DNA of 64,000 nt. Origin: DATFDN01 sp963762525 (lineage in GTDB: Bacteria > Pseudomonadota > Alphaproteobacteria > Acetobacterales > Acetobacteraceae). Shown one piece after another: positions 10,314 through 19,895 of the stretch (position 1 is the first letter of the stretch; each line of letters opens with the position of its first letter). The stretch spans positions 558,001 to 622,000 of the forward strand of contig CAVXKT010000003.1 in assembly GCA_963762525.1 (NCBI GenBank), given 5' to 3'. Below the pieces are notes generated by a model that made no database searches, had not been told where the DNA came from, and saw only the letters and a program-made list of their open reading frames with translations. A program made the translations under genes and the position numbers.

Positions 10314-11523
10314 ATGCTCAAGAGTTTCATTGATCGGATCGGGGTCGATCGGGTCGCCGGATGGGTGGTTGACACGGAGCGTGTCGAGAAGCCACTGAGC
10401 GTGCGGATCGTCGTCGATGGCGCGGAGTTGGCGCGCGGCGACGCCGATCATTTTAGGAACGACCTGAACTCATTGTTCGGCAATGGACGCCATGGGTTCG
10501 AATTCCGATTCGATCCGCCGCTGTCGGCGCGTCGGTCGCATTACTTCTCAATCCAGGCCGAGGACGGCCGGCACCTTTTAAAGGAAGCTGTGGTTGTCGG
10601 CGCGACCCAAGGCGGCGGAATCGGAGGCGGGATTGCGCCGATCCTGTTGTCATCAACCGGCCGGTCGGGGACGACGATCCTGATGAAGCGGCTGGGAGAA
10701 GATCCCGCGATCATCGTCGCGGGAGATTACCCCTATGAGTTCAAGCTGATGACCTATTACACGCACGCGCTGAAGGTGCTCACGGCTCCGCCGTCGAGCG
10801 ATGCGCCGGTCAGCCCGAACACGATGCACGAAGCGCCGCACTCGGTGGGGAGTCAATCCGTTTTTCGATCCGGCCTATCTCGGACCGCTCGGGCGCAACG
10901 ACCGGTTCCGCGACCTGCTGGGCCGGCGGGCTCTGGGGCGGTTCGCCGGCACCTTCGCCGGGCTGACGCAGGATTTCTATGAAGAGGTCGGGCGCGGGCA
11001 AGCCAAGGTCAACCCGGCGTATTTCATCGAGAAATGCGACGTCCTGACGTATAGCCGCGACTACGCGCGGCTGCAATTCGGCGGCCTGAAAGAGATCGTG
11101 CTCGTGCGGGACTTGCGCGACGTGTATTGCTCCTCACGCGCATTCTGGTCGGTGGGGGAGGGGTTCATCCAGCATCTGATGGAGGCGAAGGAACTGCTGG
11201 TTCGGATCAAGCGGGAGGCGCGCGCCGAGGATACGTTGATTGTGCGATATGAGGATTTCATCATGGAACCGGAGAGGTCGCTCGCGGAAATTTCGCGGTT
11301 TTTGGAATTGGGGCGGCCGTTGTCGCTGAGTGTCAGTGAACATAAGGATCTATTCGAAAGGCACGGAACCAGCGCTGATGCAAAAGCCTCGATTGGAAGA
11401 TGGAGAACGGATTTATCCGTTGCGGAACAGGCCGGGCTTACCGACAGGTTGCGGAGCTTTATCGAAACGTTCGAATACCCGGCGGATGCCGACGATGAAG
11501 ACACGCGCAAAGTCACGGAATAG
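10314..11523 (+). CDS. Sulfotransferase with N-terminal GW module, frameshifted
   Basis: A PAPS-dependent sulfotransferase in two frames. The N-terminal part runs from ATG 10314 to about 10850, and the rest from there to 11523 (VNPFFDPAYLGPLG onward). Residues 1-70 form a GW module (DRVAGWVVD, HGFEFRFDPP) like those in the giant glycosyltransferase. Next comes the 5'-phosphosulfate loop LLSSTGRSGTTILMKRL. In the second frame the 3'-phosphate motif LVRDLRDVYCSSRAFW and RYEDFIMEP are intact. The break sits at a G4 run near 10846-10850, where HSVG in one frame continues as VNPFF in the other. The GTG at 10296 is an alternative start without clear support. The likely acceptor is a glycan made by the neighbouring enzymes. 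Confidence 0.8.
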
Positions 11524-11654
11524 TATCCGCCATCAATGAAAGGCGGGTCGCTGAACGCCATGATCGCGCGGAGCGCAGCGACGCGGCGATACCGGCACGC
11601 CTGCACGTGTCCAATTGTACACATTCGACAATTCCAGGGAGAATGCGGATAGCG

Positions 11655-12986
11655 TCAGAAGGCCACCGACAGTCCAAGCTTGCGAGTGTCCGATGCTCCC
11701 CTAACCTCAAAGGGCGAGCGAAGCGGCGGAGTTCTGAGGATCACATCCGGACTGTGGGTTTTGTCGTACTCGAAATCGGCCCTGAGTTCTCCGCCGGTCT
11801 GACTTAGAAACTTGGTTTTTCCTCCAAACGTCAGGGTGCAGGCTTGTCCCCACTCCTGCGCTGGCGCGATGACGGTGGTGATGATGAAGGAGACCCTGCC
11901 TGTGGGCAGACCGGGTATGCTCCAAGTGATTTCGTCGGACGCTGTCCATTGGAAACGACGACCCCAAAATCCCTCCACACCATGCCAGTTCGGCCCTGCC
12001 CCCTCTCCGGGAGCATTTAACCGAACGATAACGCGCGAAGCTTCCGGCCCACCATCAATCCGAAACATTGTTTGAGGCTCCCCGGGGCGGCGCCCGTCAA
12101 TCCTGAAGCCACTCTCCAATCGCGCTGCGATCTCCTGGAGCAGGACAGGATGAGAAGGAGACAATTTTCGAAGGAACAAATGGGCTTCTTGCAGATCGAG
12201 CGGCAAGTCGGCAAGCTTCGTAATGGTCCGAGGCCCTCCGGCCGAGAAATCCACGTACACCGGGCCTTCCTCGAGATCGCGGCGAAATTTGCAATTCCCG
12301 AGGATAGAGTGAAAAAAGGTTTCATCTGGAAGGGCCGAGTATTGAAAGGACTTCACGAGGTGTAAGTCGTCCGAAATGCATTTCAGGATCAGATCAACGG
12401 ATGCCGATGTAAGCGCCCAAAACTGTGATCCGTAATATACGTCGACTGGCTTTTTCCCGATGCGCCGTAAGACCGCTATTTCGGCCATCTTGTGCTCGAG
12501 CTTTTCCGATACGCTCCTGGGAGCCATCTCGTCAATAACGGGGCCTCCCCGAACGGTAGTGGCAGGGTCGTCGTAGCAGAAGAAATGACTGTACCTTTTG
12601 TGGTAACGTGAATTCACCGTCTGCAGGCAAAGGGTTATCTGGTCCGACTCCGTCCCGAGTCGCGAACCCAGTTGCGCGGCCGGCATGACCGGAAAGCTAT
12701 CATCGGAGATGAGCAGGAACTTGTCGTATGCGTTTGCCTTCCTTGCGGCGGTTATTAGTTCCAACTCTGCTTCGATCATGGAGTATCCGCCCCAGAAAAC
12801 CTCGACCGAATTTTCCACAAAGGTGCAGCAAGATGCCATTTCTCCGAGCGAGCTTCGATAGGCGCCCGGGTCGGCCTTCTTGTCTACGTGAACAAAGACG
12901 TCCAACCCGGCGGTTTTCAGAACAGGAAGCGAGCGCGCCAGCACCGGAGCGGCGGAGTAACCAAGCACGAGGCACGCGATTCTCAT
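11655..12986 (-). CDS. GT14-like (core-2/I-branching type) N-acetylglucosaminyltransferase family protein
   Basis: 443 aa. The N-terminal half has the pattern of bacterial core-2/I-branching transferases: ACLVLGYSAAP at the start, VFVHVDKKAD, VEVFWGGYSMIEAELELI, KFLLISDDSFPV (donor-binding Asp pair) and YYGSQFWALTSAS, followed by LPDETFFHSIL. The last 150 residues or so look like a separate beta-rich domain (IDGRRPGEPQTMFRIDG, GVEGFWGRRFQW) of unknown role. The gene lies within the polysaccharide region. It is flanked by the sulfotransferase on the opposite strand and the methyltransferase gene upstream on the same strand. Its GC content is lower than its neighbours' and its codon use more relaxed, suggesting acquisition by transfer. 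Donor and acceptor sugars are unknown. Confidence 0.8.
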   Translation of the reverse strand: MRIACLVLGYSAAPVLARSLPVLKTAGLDVFVHVDKKADPGAYRSSLGEMASCCTFVENSVEVFWGGYSMIEAELELITAARKANAYDKFLLISDDSFPVMPAAQLGSRLGTESDQITLCLQTVNSRYHKRYSHFFCYDDPATTVRGGPVIDEMAPRSVSEKLEHKMAEIAVLRRIGKKPVDVYYGSQFWALTSASVDLILKCISDDLHLVKSFQYSALPDETFFHSILGNCKFRRDLEEGPVYVDFSAGGPRTITKLADLPLDLQEAHLFLRKLSPSHPVLLQEIAARLESGFRIDGRRPGEPQTMFRIDGGPEASRVIVRLNAPGEGAGPNWHGVEGFWGRRFQWTASDEITWSIPGLPTGRVSFIITTVIAPAQEWGQACTLTFGGKTKFLSQTGGELRADFEYDKTHSPDVILRTPPLRSPFEVRGASDTRKLGLSVAF

Positions 12987-13103
12987 CGAACAACCGTCAA
13001 AAGGGAGGTAAATCGCATCAGGCGTCTCATGTTCCGGCCATTCGAAATTGTTTTGAGACGGGGCTTACAGCCCTGCAGATAACGTTACGTCAACTCGCAT
13101 CAG

Positions 13104-13667
13104 TCAGCTGCGGTGGAACACGAGACCGGTTTTCGCAAAGTAGTTCCAGGTTTGCTCGGTTGTCGCTACTCCCCTAATCACGTCGAGGTCGTCGGACAAA
13201 GTATACCCGCGTCGGCCGACAAGATCGATCCAGTACTCCGCCGGCCTGCAGTTCACATGGTGATACCCCTGCTGGCCGGGAATGGCGTGCGTCATGGCTA
13301 TCGTTCTGCCATTGGCCAGCGTATCGATATAGAATTCGACGCGACTTTCATCAATATGCTCCGCCACCTCGCAGGACCAGACGAGGTCTACCGGCATCGT
13401 ATACGGCCCGGAAAGCAGGTCGTGCCTTGCGATCGGGATGACGCTTCGTCTAACGTTGATGTCCAGGCCCTCGATTCCATGGGCATATAATCCGAGCTTA
13501 TGGAAAAAGAGCACTGCATGCCCTTCGCCGCAGCCGACATCGAGAACCGACCTGACGCCGTATCTATCGGCCAGGTAGCTCCACAATCGTGGACAAAAGG
13601 TGTGAATGTCGCCGTGCCGCATGTTTCCACCGAGGTCCGGCCGTTTCTCGTCGACAACATGTCCCAT
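13104..13667 (-). CDS. Class I SAM-dependent methyltransferase
   Basis: 187 aa. Motif I VRSVLDVGCGEGHAVLFF and the acidic post-I loop (GIEGLDINVR) identify a Rossmann-fold SAM methyltransferase. PVDLVWSCEVAEHIDES is motif IV/V of the small-molecule and sugar-modifying type, and ends at HHVNCRPAEYWIDL. Nothing defines the substrate. Within this cluster a glycan or nucleotide-sugar methylation is plausible. Its 5' end overlaps the putative start of the exported protein on the other strand. Base composition is lower in GC than the surrounding core genes, as for the neighbouring GT14-like gene. Confidence 0.8.
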   Translation of the reverse strand: MGHVVDEKRPDLGGNMRHGDIHTFCPRLWSYLADRYGVRSVLDVGCGEGHAVLFFHKLGLYAHGIEGLDINVRRSVIPIARHDLLSGPYTMPVDLVWSCEVAEHIDESRVEFYIDTLANGRTIAMTHAIPGQQGYHHVNCRPAEYWIDLVGRRGYTLSDDLDVIRGVATTEQTWNYFAKTGLVFHRS

Positions 13668-14755
13668 AGGGTCTCCCGTGCGGTTCCGCTTCCGTACTTC
13701 AAGAGCCGGCGCTCGCCCAAATCCGCCAGCGTATTCGGCAATCTACGATCCACACCGCACGCCAATAGCGGGGCCACCAAGCGGACGCACGGCTTTTCGA
13801 TCAAACGCGGGCTCGTCTGGTTGGCCCTCCTTGCAAGCGTTGCGATCCCGGGCCCGAGCCGGGCGCAAACACCCCCGCCTCTGCCGCGCGTGCTAATCGG
13901 GCCGCCCACCGACAGCCAAGCGGCACAGCTATTCGCTAATCCACGGTCATGGGCGGGGGTGCGCGCCGAGGTCGACGGAATCATTCGTGCCGACCACGGC
14001 TTTGGCGCTCTCTCCGACGCCCAATTGAAGCACCGGTTCAGTGTCCTTACCGAATTCCATAAAAAGCTTGAACTCGAAGTCGGGGCGGTCAAGGAGTGGT
14101 CCAGCACCGGCTCGCGCACCTTCGACATTGAAAGGCCGATGTGGGAGAGAGCTCCGCCGCTTGGGCGCTGAAATCAGCTCGATCGCAATGGATGAACCGC
14201 TCCTCGCGACGAGGAGGCTCGGTGGCGAGCCGGATTCTGTACGCCGTGAACGAAACCGCTCAATTTGTGGAGCTCGTAAGGAAGCATTTCCCCGATCTGC
14301 TGGTGGGAGACATTGAACCTTACCCGTCGCTCTCCTTTTACGACCACCTCCGGTGGGTCGAAGCCCTGAATAAACGCCTTGAATTCCTGGGCGTCCGCAA
14401 GTTGGATTTCTACCGCATTGATCCAAACTGGGCGGCTTTCCCCGTGCAACACGGTTCCTGGCGTAATGTCGCTGAACTCGCCGACAAATGCCGCGCCGCC
14501 GGCGTGCCGTTCAGCCTGATTTACTGGGCTTCGCCGGCGCCATCCGAGATGAAGCAGGGCAAGGCGAACCGCGACACCTGGCACAGGGAACTGATGGAGG
14601 AGGCCCGGGCCTTCCGGGCGGTGGGCGGGCGGGCCGATCAGGTGGTGGTCCAGAGCTGGATCGGCCAACCGGATGCCGCGCTGCCGGAGACCGATCCGGC
14701 CACGTTCAGCGGGTCGGTGAAGGAGCTGCTGGCGTATCTGCGCGGCGGGCCGTAG
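13659..14755 (+). CDS. Putative exported TIM-barrel-like protein, broken by two frameshifts
   Basis: Three frames join into one protein. 13659 to about 14150 carries a hydrophobic export segment (GLVWLALLASVAIPG, then PSRAQTPP) and ends in DIERPMWERA. About 14150-14215 continues in a second frame (LRRLGAEISSIAMDEPLLAT). About 14215-14755 continues in a third (ILYAVNETAQFVELVRKHFP, DIEPYPSLSFYDHLRWV, DFYRIDPNW, SLIYWASPAP, VVVQSWIGQPDAALPET). Alternating acidic beta-strand ends (MDEP, DIEP, YRIDP) suggest a TIM barrel of glycosidase type. This is inference; no catalytic pair is proven. The start is uncertain: ATG 13659 leaves about 50 residues before the hydrophobic core. The next gene starts about 110 bases downstream. 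Confidence 0.55.
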
Positions 14756-14864
14756 CGTGGCCGGACCTTCCGCCACGACCAGAGCACCTTGTCCGGATGG
14801 AGCGGAGCTTCGCGACCCGGCCCAAAGCCGGGCGGATGATCGGGCGGTAACCGAAAGACCACGC

Positions 14865-17488
14865 GTGAACCACCCGCTCGATGAAGTGCTGGACCTGTTC
14901 GCCTCCCCCTTTGTGGATGGCGCGTTGTTCGCCGCCCGACTCGGCGGCGAGAAGCATGACCGGGAAGCGGTTGCGCGTTACCTCGCGCTTCCGGTCGCTT
15001 CGCGGCCCGAGGTCGCGTGGTATTTCGATCCCGCCTGGTATCTGCTGCGCTGGCCCGACATCGCCGAAGTCGAGGCCGATCCGCTGGTGCATTTCCTCGG
15101 CTGGGGCGCCGAGGAGGGACGCTCGCCGCATCCGCTGATCGAGCCGCGCTTCATGCGCGAATCCGACCCCGATCTGCTGCCCCGGCCGCTCACCGCGCTC
15201 GCGCTGCTGGACGCGCTCGACAACGACCGCGTCGACCCCTCGCCGCGCTTTTCGCGCGCCTTCTACCGCGCCCAGCTCGACGCCGCCGAGGCTCCGGACT
15301 CCGGATTGCTGCGCCACTTCCTCAAACACGGGCTGGCGGCCGGCCTGCGTCCGGCGCCGGGAATCGATCCGCTCGGCGCCTGGCGCACCGCCCATGTTCG
15401 CAGCCTCGACATCCGCGCCGGGCTCCGCCACCTCGCGCTGATGCCCCGAGGCGCCGCCGACGCCGCCGCCGAGCCCCCTGGGGAGAGCGAAGCGAAGGCG
15501 CTGTTCATGGCCGATGCCCGGGCGCTGCTGCCGGGGCTTGGCCGCGCCGGGCTCGATTTCGATCCCGGGGACGCCCCGGCACTCAGCGTGATCATGGTGG
15601 CGCATGACCGCTTCGCCCTGACCATGGCCGCGCTCGCGAGCCTGCGCGCCAATTGCGCCTTGCCGATCGAGCTGATCGTGGTCGACTCCGGGTCAGCAGA
15701 CGAGACGCGGCAGATTGGACGCTATCTGCGCGGCGCCCGCATTCTGCGCTTCGAGGACAACATCGGGTTCCTGCGCGGCTGCAACGCGGCACTGCATATG
15801 GCTACGGCGCCGGTGCTGCTCTACCTCAACAACGATGTGGAGCTTGCGCCCGGTGCCGTTGCCGCGGCGCTTGCGCGGCTCGGCACCGATCCGACGATCG
15901 GCGTCGTGGGGGCGAAGCTCGTGCGAACGCACGGGCTGCTCCAGGAGGCGGGATGCATCGTCTGGCGCGACGGCACGACTGCGGGATATCTGCGTGATGC
16001 CTCGCCGCTGGCGCCGGAGGCGAATTTCGTCCGCGAGGTGGATTTCTGCTCCGCCGCCTTCCTGCTGACGCGCACCGCGCTGGCGCGCGAGCTGGGCGGG
16101 TTCGACGAGGACTTTGCGCCCGCCTATTACGAGGATGCTGATTTCTGCCTGCGCACCGCCGGCGCCGGGCGACGCGTCATCTACGACCCGGCCATTCTGG
16201 TGCGGCATCTGGAATACGGAAGCTCCGCCGGAGCGGCCGCCGCGGCGGCGCAGATGGCGACGCAGCGCGAGGTGTTCTGCCGCAAGCACCTCTCGCGCTT
16301 GCGCTTACGCTACACGGCCGACGCGCGCGCGCCGCTGTTCGCCCGCACCGCGGCGCCGGGACGCGGACGCGTTCTGTTCATCGAGGACCAGGTGCCGTTG
16401 CGGCGGTTGGGCCAGGGCTTCGTGCGATCGAACGACATCGTCGCCGCGCTGGCGGCGATGGGCTACCACGTCACCGTCTATCCGCTGCATCCGTCCGGCT
16501 TCGATGCGGCGGCGATATACGCCGACATGGCGGAGACGGTGGAGGTGATGCACGACCGCCGGCTCGTCGATCTGGAGACGTTCCTGAGGGCGCGGCGCGG
16601 CTATTACGACACGATCTGGATTTGCCGGACGCACAACCTCGATCAGGTCAAGCCGATCCTGGAGCAGGTCGGCACCGACCTCACCGGGGGCGCCCGCATC
16701 GTGCTCGACACCGAGGCGATCGCGGCGCTGCGCGCGGCGGAGCGGCGCCGCATGGCGGGGGGCGGGGATTTCGATGTGGGAGCGGCGATCCGCGCCGAGT
16801 TCACCAACGCCTGGTTCTGCCAGTGCATTGTCGCGGTGAGCGAAGCCGAAGCCGAACGGTTGCGCACTCTCGGCTTCGCCGACGTGGCGGTGCTCGGACA
16901 TTCGCGCGCGCCGACGCCGACGCCACGTCCGTTCGACGCGCGATCGGGGATGCTGTTCGTAGGCGCCATCCCGGAGCCGGATTGCCCCAACCTGGACGCG
17001 CTGCTGTGGTTCGCCGAGCACGCGCTGCCCCTGATCGAGGCCGAGCTCGGCCATGAACTCGGCTGACGGTTGCGGGTTTCGTCGGGTCGGATGTGGATTT
17101 GTCGCGCTTGGCCGCGCATCCGCGCATCAGCCTCCGCGGTTCGGTTGCGGACTTGGCACCGCTCTACGACCGGAGCCGGGTGTTCGTGGCGCCGACGCGC
17201 TATGCGGCCGGACTGCCGTACAAGGTGCACGAGGCGGCGGCGATGGGGCTGCCGGTGGTGGCGAGCGAGTTGCTGCGGGTGCAACTGGGTTGGGAGGACG
17301 GGCGCGACCTGATCGCGCCGGCGGCGGGCGATGCGGAGGGGTTCGCGCGCGCCGTGGTGGCGCTGTGCCGCAATCGCCAAATGTGGGAAGCGGCTCGGGA
17401 GTCGGCGCTGAGGCGGGTTACGGAGGAGGGCGGAGAGGCCGCCTTCACCGCGGCGCTCGGGCGCATCATGGATGCCGTGCCGACCTGA
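14865..17488 (+). CDS. GT2/GT4 fusion glycosyltransferase, frameshifted near 17057
   Basis: A bifunctional glycosyltransferase. Residues about 45-90 hold the WYLxxxPDI/EGRSP module. About 245-490 is a GT2 domain (LSVIMVAHDRFALTMAALASL, ELIVVDSGS, VLLYLNNDVEL, FDEDFAPAYYEDADFCLRTA). The C-terminal half is GT4-like (VLFIEDQVPLRRLGQGFVRS, MLFVGAIPEPDCPNLDALLW). The frame ends at 17066, but the next frame continues from about 17057 (LTVAGFVGSDVDLSRLA) through the GT4 donor-site motif LPYKVHEAAAMGLPVVASEL to 17488. A 1-base indel in a C/G context is enough to restore it. GTG 14865 is preferred to GTG 14757, which would add a low-complexity leader. It probably extends a surface glycan. Confidence 0.85.
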
Positions 17489-17583
17489 CCCGCGGCGCCG
17501 GCGAAGCTTGGCCCCGCCGTCGGTGCGCCCTTATAAAGATAACCTTCACAAATAGACAGCCTTCGAAACCAGCCTTGGATGCC

Positions 17584-18249
17584 ATGGACGCCGAAATCGA
17601 CTATACCGACGCGCGCAACCGCATGGTCGACGGTCAGATCCGGCCGAATCGCGTCACCGACCCGCGCATCTTGTCGGCGATGCGCGAATTGCCGCGCGAG
17701 CGCTTCCTGCCGGTGCGGCTGCGCGCGCTCGCCTATGTGGACGAGGACGTGCCGCTCGGCGGCGGGCGCGTGCTGATCGAGCCGATGGTCATTGCGCGTC
17801 TCGTGCAGCTCACTGCCCCGGCGCCGACCGATCGGGCGTTGGTGGTGGGCGCGGGTGTCGGCTACGGGGCGGCACTTCTGGCCCGGTGCGGGGCGCGGGT
17901 GATGGCGCTGGAGGAGGATCGTGGACTCGCCGCCGCTGCCGAGCGCAATCTGGCCGAGCTGGCGCCCGGCGTGAGCGTCGTCGTTGGTCCGCTCGCCGCC
18001 GGCTGGCCGGCCGGCGCACCTTACGACATCGTCCTGATCGAGGGCGCCGTCCGTGAAATTCCGCCCGCGCTCGCACGGCAACTGCGCAGCGATGCCGGCC
18101 GACTGGTGACGGTGCGCGCGGCCGTGGGTTCGATGGGCGCCGCCGTGCTGGCGGAGCCGAGCGGCGCCGGGCTGCGGGCGCAGCCGATGTTCGACTGCGC
18201 AACGCCGCCCCTGCCGTCGCTGCTCGGGAAACCGGCTTTCACGTTCTGA
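17584..18249 (+). CDS. pcm: Protein-L-isoaspartate O-methyltransferase family protein
   Basis: 221 aa. The N-terminus DYTDARNRMVDGQIRPNRVTD, then MRELPRERFLP, is the alphaproteobacterial Pcm pattern. VVGAGVGYGAALLARCG is the SAM-binding glycine motif and YDIVLIEGAVREIP the post-motif. Family members repair isoaspartyl residues with SAM. In alphaproteobacteria this version usually precedes tolC, but no tolC follows here. The active-site Thr-x-Ser of E. coli Pcm is not obvious (DEDVPLGGGRVLIEP instead), so repair activity is not certain. The open frame extends upstream only as read-through; ATG 17584 fits family length. The gene converges on the Sco gene with a 6-base gap. Confidence 0.85.
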   Translation: MDAEIDYTDARNRMVDGQIRPNRVTDPRILSAMRELPRERFLPVRLRALAYVDEDVPLGGGRVLIEPMVIARLVQLTAPAPTDRALVVGAGVGYGAALLARCGARVMALEEDRGLAAAAERNLAELAPGVSVVVGPLAAGWPAGAPYDIVLIEGAVREIPPALARQLRSDAGRLVTVRAAVGSMGAAVLAEPSGAGLRAQPMFDCATPPLPSLLGKPAFTF

Positions 18250-18255
18250 ACGGGG

Positions 18256-18868
18256 TTATCGGCCGAGCGACGGGATCCACATACTGCCGGTGCGTGGACG
18301 TTCCGCTCCGCGGATCGCTGCCGCCGCGGCGTCCAGATCGGCGTTGCCGTCCAGTCCGGTCAGGATGGCGCGGGCAGAACCCTCGGCATCGAACAGATAA
18401 ACGCCCGTCGAATGCGTCACCACCGGCCCGTCGGCTCCCGCGACGACCGAATAGGCGACCCTGTAGCGCCGCGCGAGCGTGGCCAGCATGTCCGGCGACG
18501 GCACGCAGCCCGACGAAAGCCGGGCCAAACGGGGCAGTGAACCGGCGCAGGGCCTCCACGGTGTCACGCGTCGGATCGACGCTGATGAACAGCACGCGAA
18601 AGCCGCCGCGCGTTCGGTCGAGCAGCGCCGCCAAGCTGGCGAGGGTGGTCGGGCAGATATCCGGGCAGGAGGTATAGCCGAAATAGACCAGCACCGGCGA
18701 GCCGCGGAATGCCCGGGCATCGGACATTGACCCGGTGTCGGCGCGGACCGCGGAGAATGCCAGGTCGGGCAGGCTCCCGGCCACGTCTTCGACGCCGGCG
18801 CGCGCGCCGGGTGCGGCAAGCAGGACGAGGGCGGACATGAGCCAGCGGCGACGGGGCAGAGGACGCAT
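18256..18868 (-). CDS. SCO1/SenC-type copper chaperone, frameshifted
   Basis: Thioredoxin-fold copper protein that delivers copper to the CuA site of cytochrome oxidase. The signal peptide lies in WLMSALVLLAAPGARAG. Copper ligands are CPDIC within VLVYFGYTSCPDICPTTLASL and the distal His in GPVVTHSTGVYLFD. The first frame (18868 to about 18500) runs through VLFISVDPTRDTVEALRRF. It then switches to the frame ending at 18256 (SPDMLATLARRYRVAYSVVAG). The split lies at about 18495-18505. All three ligands survive, so the gene would work if the indel is a sequence error. It is divergent from the adjacent ctaG-like gene with 9 bases between starts. Confidence 0.8.
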
Positions 18869-18877
18869 CGGAGCATC

Positions 18878-19869
18878 TTGAATGCGACCGCTCTCGCGCG
18901 CTCATCACTTGCGCGGGCGCCATCGGCCGCGCAGGCTCGGGGCGTGCGCAGGTCGATCGTAGAGCTTGCCGGATACGCGCTGCTCGGCGCGGGCGGAGTG
19001 GCGCTGTGGTGGCTCTGCCGCGTCCATCCCGCCTCCCTGCCGCCGGTCGCGCCGTGGGAGTTCTCCTGGCCCGAGTATCTCGCAGCCGGGTTCGCAATTT
19101 GGTGGTACGGCGCGGGGACTTCAGCGCACGCCGGCGCCGGATCGTCCCCGCGCGTCGCGAACCGGCCTCTATCTCGCCGGGGTCGCGGTGATCTACGCGG
19201 TCCTGCAGACCCGCTTCCTCTACCTCGCCGAGCATATGTTCTTCCTGCATCGGGTCCAGCATCTGGTGATGCATCATCTGGGGCCGTTTCTGATCGCACT
19301 GGCCTGGCCCGGCGAGACGCTGCTGCGCGGCATGCCCGGACCGGTGCGCCGGCTGGTGCTCAGCCGCCCGGCGCGCCGGATCGGCCGGGCGATCCAGCGC
19401 CCGCTGCCGGGGGCGGCGGTGTTCGCCGGCCTGGTGTTTCTCTGGCTTTATCCGCCGCTGCATTTCCGCGCCATGCTCGATGCGCGGCTGTACGGATTGA
19501 TGGACTGGTCGATGGTGGTGGACGGCATCTTCTTCTTCTGCCTGGTGCTCGATCCGCGCGCCGCGCCGCCTCGGGGCTGTCGATCATCGGGCGGATCGAT
19601 CCTGGTCATGAGCGTGCAGCTGCCGCAAATCGCTTTGGGCGGGATGCTGATGGCCGCACGCGGTGACCTCTATCCCTGGTATGATCTGTGCGGGCGCGTG
19701 TTTCCCTGCGATTGACGCGCGCGCCGACCAGCAACTCGGCGCCTTCGTCATCCTGTTTCCCGGCGGGATGATGAGCGCGATCGCGGCGCTGGTGCTGGTC
19801 GGGCGGTTGTGGCGGGCCGAGCGGGCGGCGGCCGATGGCGTGGTGGCGTACGGCGCGCCCGGCCTGTAG
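18878..19869 (+). CDS. CtaG-like cytochrome c oxidase assembly factor (caa3_CtaG family), multiply frameshifted
   Basis: A polytopic membrane protein read in pieces. 18878 to about 19130 covers the first helices (ELAGYALLGAGGVALWWLC, WPEYLAAGFAIWWYG). About 19150-19600 continues in a second frame (GLYLAGVAVIYAVLQTRFLY, the family motif FFLHRVQHLVMHHLGPFLIA, VFAGLVFLWLYPPLHF, GLMDWSMVVDGIFFFCLVL). About 19690-19869 follows in a third (FPAIDARADQQLGAFVILFP, SAIAALVLVGRLWRAE). The family is COG3336, proposed to act in copper insertion into cytochrome oxidase, which fits the divergent Sco gene. At least two indels are needed. The initiation codon is TTG 18878, uncertain. The oxidase structural genes are not in the window. 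Confidence 0.7.
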
Positions 19870-19895
19870 CCTGCTCGGATGCGGGGATCGATTCG

